Source: FEN-987 sp049521055
GTDB taxonomy: Archaea; Thermoproteota; Bathyarchaeia; 40CM-2-53-6
Direction of reading: 5' to 3'
DNA length: 11,517 nucleotides
NCBI GenBank assembly: GCA_049521055.1
Contig: JBEKPE010000070.1
Coordinates: forward strand, 1 to 11,517
Program-made: the position numbers and the translations under genes
The notes under the pieces: generated by a model
What the model was told of the DNA's origin: nothing
The model's database searches: none
What the model saw: only the letters and a program-made list of their open reading frames with translations
Part shown: piece by piece, positions 1 to 4,943 of the stretch
How the letters are laid out: each line of letters begins with the position of its first letter
Position numbering within the stretch: position 1 is the first letter of the stretch

Positions 1-294
1 GTCATTGCACGCAACGAGACTCGTCCCGATCCCGTTAAACGGATCAAGAACCAGCTCTCCGCGATGCGTAAAGAGCTCAATGACCTTCCGAGCTAGCGCG
101 ATTGGCATTACGGCGGGATGGATCTCTTTGTCTCGAACATCACGCCCTTCGTAGAAAACCTCCCAGACACCTATCTGAGCCTTAATCCATTCCTTCGCAG
201 TCATACAGTTGAGATGGTTCTCAGGACAGTTGCAAAGCCTTCGCCCTGAAATTTCAACCCTCTTAGCAACCTGCACAGAACAACCCTGCCGCAT
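1..294 (-). CDS. DNA modification methyltransferase (N4-cytosine/N6-adenine type), N-terminal part
   Basis: This is the first 98 codons of a gene that leaves the window at base 1. It should transfer a methyl group from S-adenosylmethionine to a base in DNA. Residues 59-64 read HPAVMP and residues 84-91 read DPFNGIGT, which is the HPA...LDPFxGxGT (SAM-binding motif I) signature of the PF01555-like DNA methylase family. The catalytic (D/S)PPY motif is not visible; in enzymes that begin this way it lies further downstream, outside the window. A cysteine/histidine group sits before the MTAKEW stretch (C21, C23, H27, C30) and could bind a metal. I chose ATG at 294 because an in-frame TGA lies about 24 bases upstream and the reading is continuous from there; GTG inside codons 7-9 or ATG at 204 are weaker alternatives. 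No restriction endonuclease gene is visible beside it, so it could be an orphan methylase or half of a system outside the window. Confidence 0.8.
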   Translation of the reverse strand, partial: MRQGCSVQVAKRVEISGRRLCNCPENHLNCMTAKEWIKAQIGVWEVFYEGRDVRDKEIHPAVMPIALARKVIELFTHRGELVLDPFNGIGTSLVACND

Positions 295-470
295 GTGCCA
301 CGTTCCTACTATTAATCACGGAGCCAGAACCAGGAGGTTTCGCGTAATCAAAGGATCAAGTGGTAGGTCCACGTGCATCCCAATACAAGCGAAGGGATCC
401 GGACAGAATTTGGGCTGGTTGCTGCTGAGGATGCGTTAGGAGTAGAACAACCAATTGAAATCAAAACAAG

Positions 471-495
471 GGTGTGACTCACCGTGTGTCACACC
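471..495. repeat. 8-bp perfect inverted repeat, 9-base spacer
   Basis: Arms GGTGTGAC (471-478) and GTCACACC (488-495) are exactly complementary around a 9-base spacer. It could act as a protein-binding dyad or a small RNA hairpin. Confidence 0.75.
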
Positions 496-499
496 ATGA

Positions 500-517
500 G
501 TTTCCTCCAAGGGAAAC
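500..517. repeat. Inverted repeat with downstream G run (origin-box-like)
   Basis: GTTTCC (500-505) and GGAAAC (512-517) form a perfect 6-bp dyad with spacer TCCAAG, followed by GGGGT at 524-528. The pattern dyad + GGAAAC + G run recalls archaeal origin recognition boxes, although the spacer is about 3 bases longer than the usual element as I remember it. The origin reading is inference. Confidence 0.5.
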
Positions 518-529
518 GCCTTTGGGGTG

Positions 530-571
530 AACTGTGTTCGAGTTCGGCGCAACTGTGTTCCAGTTGAGCCG
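530..571. repeat. Two-copy 21-bp tandem (iteron-like) repeat
   Basis: AACTGTGTTC occurs at 530-539 and again at 551-560, and the similarity continues for five more bases (GAGTT against CAGTT). The period is 21 bases, two helical turns, so both copies would face the same side of the DNA. Further AACTG/CAGTT half sites lie at 642, 1054, 1066 and 1076. Confidence 0.6.
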
Positions 572-610
572 TTATAGTTCATTTCAGGGAGTTTTGTAGG
601 GAATAAGAGA

Positions 611-632
611 GTGTTAAACACGCGTTTAACAC
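611..632. repeat. 9-bp perfect inverted repeat, 4-base spacer
   Basis: GTGTTAAAC (611-619) and GTTTAACAC (624-632) are exact reverse complements around ACGC. This compact 22-base dyad is the strongest operator-like element of the non-coding stretch. Confidence 0.8.
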
Positions 633-662
633 CCATTCCTTCAGTTCACTTCGGGGTGGATT

Positions 663-704
663 CTAGGGAAACGAGGGTAAAGGTCACCCTGAGGTTTTCC
701 TTAG
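663..704. repeat. 42-base imperfect hairpin with GGAAAC-GAGGGT arm
   Basis: CTAGGGAAA (663-671) pairs with TTTCCTTAG (696-704) with one G-T pair, and AGGGT (674-678) pairs with ACCCT (686-690) around the loop AAAGGTC. Read on either strand, GGAAA is followed closely by AGGGT, so two origin-box-like half elements face each other. It might equally be a structured RNA. Confidence 0.55.
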
Positions 705-855
705 GTGCGGGTGGCCGAAAACGAAGCATTTTCCAGGAAACTGACCAGGAAAAAGACGTCTAGCATATGTTATACAGGTCTCCCGGCGTCGAGAAATCAC
801 GAAACTTGACGAAGAATTCTTGCGGAGTTCAACTGCTTCCCATGGCTGTTCCTAT

Positions 856-879
856 GGTGACGCACACGTGTAGGTCACC
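856..879. repeat. 24-base dyad centred on ACACGTGT
   Basis: GGTGAC (856-861) and GTCACC (874-879) flank the perfect 8-base palindrome ACACGTGT (864-871); only the two dinucleotides between them do not match. The symmetry suggests a binding site for a dimeric protein. The related stretch GTAGGTCACC (870-879) recurs exactly at 1081-1090. Confidence 0.7.
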
Positions 880-884
880 CCGTA

Positions 885-914
885 CCCCCCCCCCCCGCTC
901 CTAGGGGGGTGGGG
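885..914. repeat. C12 tract followed by G6-T-G4 tract
   Basis: Twelve C residues at 885-896 are followed after seven bases by six G, one T and four G (904-914). The two tracts could fold into a GC-only hairpin or form quadruplex or i-motif structures. A homopolymer this long is also prone to sequencing length errors. Confidence 0.7.
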
Positions 915-1052
915 TCGCACGCTCTTGATTGGAGAAAACTAGGGTGACAGTCGCAGTGACGGTCAGCACCCTGTTCTTCAGTGTAGATCGAACGATTGAA
1001 GGTTCATTCTCGGCTTCCGCCGGCTACGTTGAAGAATCAAAACAACCGTCAT

Positions 1053-1081
1053 ACAGTTACGAGGCAACTGTCGGACAGTTG
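1053..1081. repeat. Interleaved ACAGTT/AACTGT repeats
   Basis: ACAGTT (1053-1058), AACTGT (1066-1071) and ACAGTT (1075-1080) alternate in orientation. CAACTGT (1065-1071) and ACAGTTG (1075-1081) form a 7-bp stem with the 3-base loop CGG; the upstream copy could pair with the middle one instead, giving two competing hairpins. GTAGGTCACC begins at the right edge. Confidence 0.6.
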
Positions 1082-1113
1082 TAGGTCACCGCAATGCAGT
1101 TACAGGGCTACGG

Positions 1114-1123
1114 GCCCCGGGGC
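1114..1123. repeat. GCCCCGGGGC palindrome
   Basis: A perfect 10-base GC palindrome sits between two copies of GGGCTACG (1105-1112 and 1120-1127). No function is evident. Confidence 0.5.
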
Positions 1124-1232
1124 TACGTACGAGTTGGTAAGACTCGCTTTGAGAGGCAACAGAACCGAAAACCAGAAGATAGTGGGGGCTGCCGATGCCG
1201 TAACTGGCTTAACTTTTCTGTTAATTCAGGTT

Positions 1233-1559
1233 TCAATATCGTGGGGTCGAAGGGTCTATCTCCACTGCCCACTGATCGATGCCCCCTTTGAGGTTCTTAA
1301 CTTTCTTGAATCCACGGTGACGCAGGAGGTTGACCACCCATGCACTTCGTTCTCCGACGTGGCAGTAGAAAACATACTCATCCTCAGGGTTAAGATCGTT
1401 GACACCCGTCCAAAATTTGCGCATGGGAATTAACGTGCTTCCTTCTATGTGGCAGAAATCGTATTCGTACTGTTCTCTCACGTCAACCAGGCGGACTTGG
1501 GTTCCACTGTCAATCAGACGCTTGAGCTCCCTGACGGTAATCTCAGATTCCCCTTCCAT
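1233..1559 (-). CDS. Single-domain rhodanese-like sulfurtransferase
   Basis: The 108-residue product is one rhodanese domain, expected in the cytoplasm, which carries sulfur as a persulfide on an active-site cysteine. Residues 24-28 (LVDVR) are the conserved N-terminal strand, and the active loop at residues 66-72 reads CHVGERS, with C66 as the sulfur carrier and R71 as the usual cationic residue. The end (NLKGGIDQWAVEIDPSTPRY, residues 89-108) is very like the C-terminal rhodanese domain fused to MoeB/ThiF-type E1 enzymes, which suggests a role in sulfur transfer for thiolation or molybdopterin pathways; that is inference, as no E1 gene is nearby. The start is ATG at 1559, giving a normal domain length. 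It lies 93 bases downstream of the encoded CCA of tRNA-Lys on the same strand. I see no clear promoter. Confidence 0.88.
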   Translation of the reverse strand: MEGESEITVRELKRLIDSGTQVRLVDVREQYEYDFCHIEGSTLIPMRKFWTGVNDLNPEDEYVFYCHVGERSAWVVNLLRHRGFKKVKNLKGGIDQWAVEIDPSTPRY

Positions 1560-1677
1560 TCATGTTGCCCTCGATGTACGATCCATGCTAGCGCCAGATC
1601 CATGGTGGTGCGTTGTGATCCTGGCTCTCCAAGAATACCACGGCCCGATTAGTGGCGGGTCCGGAGGGATTTGAACC

Positions 1678-1703
1678 CTGCCGGCCACTTTGTATTTGTG
1701 GCT
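1678..1703 (-). other. tRNA-Lys intron 3 (26 nt, position 51/52, T stem)
   Basis: The central helix is exon GTCG with intron CGGC (one T-G pair), the bulges are AGA and AGG, and the intron hairpin is GCCAC/GTGGC around AAATACAAA. Cutting after the second base of each bulge gives GAGGG, which pairs perfectly with CCCTC in the T stem. Confidence 0.85.
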
Positions 1704-1717
1704 CTCGACCTTCGGGT

Positions 1718-1731
1718 ATCCCCAATCCAGT
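1718..1731 (-). other. tRNA-Lys intron 2 (14 nt, canonical position 37/38)
   Basis: The intron sits at the usual archaeal position 3' to the anticodon. The motif is relaxed: exon CTCT pairs with intron GGGG using G-T pairs, with bulges TAA and ATA. Because AAC and AC repeat at the ends, cutting one or two bases further on gives the same mature tRNA. It only makes sense after intron 1 is removed, which implies ordered splicing. Confidence 0.7.
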
Positions 1732-1738
1732 TAAGAGC

Positions 1739-1760
1739 TTCGGCCCAAGCTGAATCTCGT
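1739..1760 (-). other. tRNA-Lys intron 1 (22 nt, position 30/31, anticodon stem)
   Basis: The bulge-helix-bulge motif is nearly ideal. Exon CGGC pairs with intron GCCG as the 4-bp central helix, bulges GGA and AAG are each cut after the second base, the outer helix is AGAG/CTCT, and the intron itself folds as CGAG/CTTG. Removal restores G31 to pair with C39. Confidence 0.85.
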
Positions 1761-1818
1761 CCGCCGCTCTACCTGGCTGAGCTACGGACCCGCTGAAGGC
1801 CTGTGAAAGTTTGCTCGC

Positions 1819-1831
1819 GAATTAAAGTATT
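1819..1831 (-). promoter_or_regulatory. Possible TATA box for tRNA-Lys
   Basis: On the minus strand the segment reads ATACTTTAATTCG and is centred about 34 bases before the tRNA 5' end, a plausible distance for an archaeal TATA element with a short leader. It shares the 75-base gap with the divergent dph5 gene and could serve either direction. Weak evidence. Confidence 0.35.
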
Positions 1832-1866
1832 CTAGGCGACAAGTGACAGCGAGGACAAGATGCGCC

Positions 1867-2688
1867 ATGGGCGAATTAATCTTCATAGGCTTAGGACTAT
1901 ACGATGAACAAGGCCTATCGTTACGCGGCCAAGCTGTAGCAAGAGCATGTGACCGAGTTTTTGCGGAACTCTACACCAGCGTCATGCCTGGGTTTGGAAT
2001 TGAAAGGCTTGCAGGAATTGTCGGTAAACCCGTTGAGATTCTTTCTCGTGAAGATGTGGAGGAGAAGGCTGAGGAGAAAATTCTGTCTAAAGCTAAGTCG
2101 GAGAGGGTTGCGTTTCTTGTCGCGGGCGACCCGATGGTTGCCACAACGCACGTTGACTTACGTCTGCGAGCCCACAGGGCAGGTATCCAAACTCGAATTA
2201 TCCATGGAGCCTCGGTAGCTTCGGCAGCCGCTGGAACGACCGGTCTGCAGTCCTACAAATTCGGCAAGACCATCACCGTCCCCTTCGTGATGGGCGAGGC
2301 TCTCCCCGAGAGCGTATACGCGGTGCTCAGAGTCAATATGGGAGCCAGTTTACATTCACTTGTATTACTCGAGGTGAACGTTGAAACCAAACAGCACGTT
2401 ACAATCCCCAAAGCGCTCGCAGGGTTAATATCGCTTGCCGCCCGCCACCACCACGACCACCACACCCCGAACCCTGTCATAAAGCCTGAAACGCTTGTAG
2501 TGGGTATTGCGAGGTTGGAAGCACCAGACATGATTGTTCATGCGGCAACCATCTCGGAACTGATGCAGTTTGATTTCGGTAAACCTCCCCACTGCCTCAT
2601 TTTTCCCAGCAACCTACATTTTGTTGAGGCAGAAGCGCTACAGGTTTTCTGTGGCGCCCGGAAGGACCTGGTGAGTCAAGAGCATTGA
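1867..2688 (+). CDS. dph5: Diphthine synthase
   Basis: This SAM-dependent methyltransferase modifies the side chain of the special histidine of elongation factor 2, the second step of diphthamide synthesis, in the cytoplasm. The 273 residues match the family length. The N-terminus MGELIFIGLGLYDEQ, GDPMVATTH (residues 88-96), HGASV...GTTGLQSYKFG (113-133) and VVGIARLEAPD (211-221) are the typical tetrapyrrole-methylase-fold motifs of Dph5. I start at ATG 1867; an in-frame GTG at 1843 would add eight residues with no family counterpart. A histidine cluster HHHDHH (194-199) is unusual. The gene diverges from tRNA-Lys, and its stop overlaps the TTG start of the DUF357 gene by 4 bases, which suggests coupled translation. 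No strong ribosome-binding site is visible. Confidence 0.95.
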   Translation: MGELIFIGLGLYDEQGLSLRGQAVARACDRVFAELYTSVMPGFGIERLAGIVGKPVEILSREDVEEKAEEKILSKAKSERVAFLVAGDPMVATTHVDLRLRAHRAGIQTRIIHGASVASAAAGTTGLQSYKFGKTITVPFVMGEALPESVYAVLRVNMGASLHSLVLLEVNVETKQHVTIPKALAGLISLAARHHHDHHTPNPVIKPETLVVGIARLEAPDMIVHAATISELMQFDFGKPPHCLIFPSNLHFVEAEALQVFCGARKDLVSQEH

Positions 2689-2963
2689 GCTCACTCAACG
2701 AAGACCCCGCCAGCAGAGCGCGTAGGTATATTGAGAATCTAACGACGGAGTTCGGGAAAACCTCCACAATGAAGAACGCCACCCTCGTTGAGGCATCGAA
2801 CATTGACAGAGTCACCGATGCTATTCGCCGCTACCTGCAAGACGCTCGTCACTACTTAGACCAAGGGCTCGCAACTACTTCTCTGGCGTCGGTTGCTTAC
2901 GCTGAGGGCTTGCTCGATGCTCTGAAATTCCTAGAATTGAGTCAACCTCGAATTGAGCAGTAA
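2685..2963 (+). CDS. DUF357 family protein
   Basis: The 92-residue, probably all-helical protein belongs to the archaeal DUF357 family, whose function is unknown. Residues 12-19 (RARRYIEN) and the stretch from RRYLQDARHYLDQG to SVAYAEGLLDALKFL (residues 48-83) match the family pattern of a basic helix followed by YLxDAxxYLxxG and YAEGLLDAL. I use TTG at 2685 because the family N-terminal helix begins right after it; ATG at 2769 would cut that helix off. The start sits inside the dph5 stop (TTGA), which points to translational coupling. The product is followed after 30 bases by the nucleotidyltransferase gene, so the three genes likely form one transcript. Confidence 0.88.
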   Translation: MSSLNEDPASRARRYIENLTTEFGKTSTMKNATLVEASNIDRVTDAIRRYLQDARHYLDQGLATTSLASVAYAEGLLDALKFLELSQPRIEQ

Positions 2964-2993
2964 GGCATTTAGTGGTGAGATAGCGTTGGCCGA

Positions 2994-3641
2994 ATGTCGG
3001 GCGGGTTAAGAATGACTGCGGATGAACGGACTCTGATTAAAGCCGCGTACCTCACACAGCTTAAGCATGGTCCCTTCACTGGAAAGACCCTCCAGGATAG
3101 GATCAAACATGATGCCTTAGCTGATCTGTTAGCCTCAAAATATTTGGTGCAGCATCGGAACGGTTCTGAGACGCGTTACACGCTGTCCGAGCAAGATCGC
3201 AGGCTAATTAAAGTCGTGTTGGCGGGCGGCGTCTACGATGTACTTCATGTAGGGCACTTGGCTGCACTCACAGAGGCGAAGTCGCTTGGTGATGTCTTGG
3301 TTGTGGTTGTTGCTACTGACATTACCGTCGAGACTTTGAAGGGGAGGAAACCGGTTGTGCCGGAGGAAGATCGGCGTGCCCTTGTCGAGGGGCTGAAACC
3401 CGTGGATCTAGCCATCTTGGGGTACGAGGATGTTGGCTTCGGCTTTGAACAAGTCTTGGATGAGGTGAAACCGGATATCGTCGCCTTCGGTTACGACCAG
3501 GAGCACTTGGAAAAAACGGTCGTTGAAATCATTCAGCGCCACAGGTTGGGGATTAGGGTGGTTAGGTTGTCGAGGTTTGACCATGAGAAGTATGCAAGTT
3601 CTAGTTTGTTGAAGCAGAAGCTTTCTGAGGAACTGAGCTAA
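2994..3641 (+). CDS. FAD-synthetase-like nucleotidyltransferase with N-terminal winged-helix region
   Basis: Residues 73-215 form a nucleotidyltransferase domain of the HxGH superfamily: GGVYDVLHVGH (78-88) binds the nucleotide, GYDQ (166-169) is shared with archaeal RibL enzymes, and YASSSLLKQK (200-209) stands in for the usual ISSS(K/R) motif. RibL joins FMN and a nucleotide to make FAD, and the riboflavin kinase gene directly opposite supports that role. Residues 1-70 look like a small helical or winged-helix domain that the roughly 150-residue RibL type lacks. A CDP-alcohol pathway cytidylyltransferase is the alternative. The start is ATG 2994; ATG 3012 is also possible. GGTGAG at 2974-2979 could be a ribosome-binding site but is about 14 bases away. 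The last 41 bases overlap the end of ribK on the other strand. Confidence 0.8.
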   Translation: MSGGLRMTADERTLIKAAYLTQLKHGPFTGKTLQDRIKHDALADLLASKYLVQHRNGSETRYTLSEQDRRLIKVVLAGGVYDVLHVGHLAALTEAKSLGDVLVVVVATDITVETLKGRKPVVPEEDRRALVEGLKPVDLAILGYEDVGFGFEQVLDEVKPDIVAFGYDQEHLEKTVVEIIQRHRLGIRVVRLSRFDHEKYASSSLLKQKLSEELS

Positions 3642-4314
3642 ACGCTCTCATCTTCACTGTGTCCCCGTCTTTGATTCGAAGTGCTTTTCTCAAGTATTCG
3701 CTTGAGATGATCTCGACGACATCGCCTTGGTAGTGGGTTCGGACTGGGGAGATCAGGGCGCACGGGATTTTGTCCGCGACCTTCCCCTGAAAACATTTGG
3801 CAGGCCCGAAACTCCTGTTGCCGTCGGTAAACCCCTCGATAAGTATGAAGGGTGAAGCCTCAAGCATACGCACCTCTTCCTGATCCTCTTTCCGTACCCT
3901 AAGGTTCAAGGTGCCAGGGTAGGGTTCGAAGCCGAGCTTCGCAACAAATTGTCTTCTATACCCTTCTTGGTTCATGTAGTAGGCCCCCTCTCCGAGTCCG
4001 GAGAATAGAGTGCCTTCGAAGATTAGTTCAGTCTTCTTCATCTCAAACGCCCGTTTTAGTGTGAGAAACATGTTATCGAGATGCTTGACGCCGGTCGGAG
4101 TGATTTTTATTGATTCACGACGGCCCAGCCTTACTCTGTGAATAAGCCCCATTCTCTCCAGTTCAATTAGGTGGCGGGACGCTGTTTGCTGGGACGCGCT
4201 TAGAAGTTTCGCGAGTTCAGTTGTGGTGAAGATAACCTCATCCGGGTAAGCGCCTACCTCTATGAGCTTGTAGAGGGTTATGAGGAGGCTGGGTTTGATT
4301 TCTTGATTCGCCAT
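3601..4314 (-). CDS. ribK: CTP-dependent riboflavin kinase with N-terminal helix-turn-helix domain
   Basis: The archaeal riboflavin kinase (DUF120 family) phosphorylates riboflavin to FMN using CTP. Residues 106-113 (GLGEGAYY), LGFEPYPGTLNL (127-138), GFTDGNRSFGPAKCF (161-175), RTHY (192-195) and DVVEII (198-203) are the known family motifs. Residues 10-75 form a winged helix-turn-helix (TTELAKLLSASQQTASRHLIEL region), the fusion found in many archaeal RibK proteins that may act as a flavin-responsive transcription regulator; that role is inference here. The start ATG at 4314 lies inside the end of the endonuclease V gene (37-base overlap), so the gene probably ends the psmB-translin-nfi-ribK transcript. 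Its last 41 bases run antisense to the end of the RibL-like gene, giving the tail after DGDTVKMRAF no obvious conservation. Confidence 0.93.
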   Translation of the reverse strand: MANQEIKPSLLITLYKLIEVGAYPDEVIFTTTELAKLLSASQQTASRHLIELERMGLIHRVRLGRRESIKITPTGVKHLDNMFLTLKRAFEMKKTELIFEGTLFSGLGEGAYYMNQEGYRRQFVAKLGFEPYPGTLNLRVRKEDQEEVRMLEASPFILIEGFTDGNRSFGPAKCFQGKVADKIPCALISPVRTHYQGDVVEIISSEYLRKALRIKDGDTVKMRAFSSVPQKASASTN

Positions 4315-4943
4315 TTTTCTTTGGTTACCTCTTCGTGTGCTAGCTTGATCGGGACCGGCCCCTGAGGTGTGAGGCAGTGCTTGACAAGCTTAACCGCGTC
4401 TTTCAAGGATATCTTGTGCCCCACACTGACATAGATGGTTTTCCCACTCCCTGGAAAAACTATACTCTCGCCTATCGGGTAGTCATGCTCGTCCAATACA
4501 CGATTCCCTTTCACTGAACCGTAAAGGAGACTCTTCGCAACACCAATGGTAGGGCGGTCTAAAGCTAGGCCAACGAAACAGGCTAAACCAAATTTCCGCG
4601 GGTGGGCTCGTCCATGAGCATCTACCATGCATACGTAGGAGTTAGCCCTCAAGTTACGAATGGCTTGGAGCACCGCGGGCGCTTCTCTGAACGCGAGAAG
4701 GCCGGGGATATATGGGAACCTAGTTCGCTCCTTAACAGCCTTGACTCTTAGCGGCTGGAGCGAGTGGTAATCTGTCAACACCGCCGCGGCTACGGTTGTC
4801 CCATTGAAGTAAGTTGCATCACAGCCGACCAGTGAGGCCAGGTTTTTCGGTATATCGCTTGTTTCTTCGACCTGTGGAGCGAGCCGTTCTTGCATTGCCG
4901 CTGCTTTTTTCGGGGTAATGTTCGTTGGGATCCTAATTCGCAT
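4278..4943 (-). CDS. nfi: Endonuclease V
   Basis: Endonuclease V cuts nucleic acid one base 3' of a deaminated adenine (hypoxanthine/inosine) and starts repair; some family members prefer RNA. All catalytic residues can be placed against the Thermotoga enzyme: D42 in GCDATYF, E87 in FPYIPGLLAFRE (residues 76-87, with the strand-separating PYIP wedge), D108 in VDAHGRAHPRKFG, K137 in GVAKSLLYG, and H203 in LAHEE. The usual DGHG is DAHG here, a mild change. The length of 221 residues is normal. The start ATG 4943 overlaps the end of the translin-like gene by 11 bases, and the 3' end overlaps ribK by 37 bases, so translation is probably coupled. Confidence 0.93.
   Translation of the reverse strand: MRIRIPTNITPKKAAAMQERLAPQVEETSDIPKNLASLVGCDATYFNGTTVAAAVLTDYHSLQPLRVKAVKERTRFPYIPGLLAFREAPAVLQAIRNLRANSYVCMVDAHGRAHPRKFGLACFVGLALDRPTIGVAKSLLYGSVKGNRVLDEHDYPIGESIVFPGSGKTIYVSVGHKISLKDAVKLVKHCLTPQGPVPIKLAHEEVTKEKWRIKKSNPASS

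Larger units (their letters stand above)
295..1232. other. Long non-coding stretch rich in inverted repeats
   Basis: About 940 bases lie between the methyltransferase start and the end of the rhodanese gene, and I find no convincing gene in them on either strand. The open frames here are short, lack recognisable motifs or are interrupted by palindromes. The stretch instead holds many dyads and repeats, listed separately: 471-495, 500-517, 530-571, 611-632, 663-704, 856-879, 885-914, 1053-1081 and 1114-1123. Two of them contain GGAAAC followed by a GGGT or GGGGT run, which resembles archaeal origin recognition boxes. No Orc1/Cdc6 gene is in the window. I looked for RNase P and SRP RNA signatures and did not find them. 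The stretch may be an origin, a regulatory region, an unrecognised structured RNA, or a decayed region; the sequence alone does not decide. Confidence 0.6.
1653..1791 (-). tRNA. tRNA-Lys(CUU) interrupted by three introns
   Basis: Read on the minus strand, the gene starts GGGTCCG TA GCTC (1791-1779), has a 9-base D loop and ends with TTCAAAT CCCTC CGGACCC, discriminator G (1656) and an encoded CCA (1655-1653). The middle cannot fold as a normal tRNA unless three segments are removed (1739-1760, 1718-1731, 1678-1703). After removal it has 74 bases plus CCA: 7-bp acceptor stem, 4-bp D stem, anticodon stem GCGGG/CCCGA, loop CTCTTAA (anticodon CUU, U33 and A37 present), variable loop AGGTC with G15-C48, and T stem GAGGG/CCCTC. 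Everything pairs except G27-A43. All three introns have a plausible archaeal splicing motif, two of them strong. Multi-intron tRNAs are known mainly from Thermoproteales and some other TACK archaea. The gene diverges from dph5. Fold and splice sites were worked out by hand. Confidence 0.9.

Noticed and set aside
209..439. 76-codon frame on the plus strand
   Set aside because: It lies antisense to the clear methyltransferase start and has no recognisable domain.
436..636. 66-codon frame on the minus strand
   Set aside because: It has no recognisable motif, and its sequence contains several inverted repeats (471-495, 611-632), so it reads as chance in a non-coding region.
200..1058. 11-bp direct repeat GTCATACAGTT at 200-210 and 1048-1058
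   Set aside because: One copy is inside the methyltransferase coding sequence and no target duplication or element boundaries accompany it, so chance is likely.
640..1230. Possible RNase P RNA or SRP RNA
   Set aside because: I looked on both strands for the AGGAAAGUC and ACAGAA pair of RNase P and for the SRP helix 8 motif; only fragments occur, not in order.
996..1433. 145-codon frame on the plus strand
   Set aside because: Its second half is antisense to the rhodanese gene, which has clear active-site motifs, and its first half is repeat-rich with no known domain.
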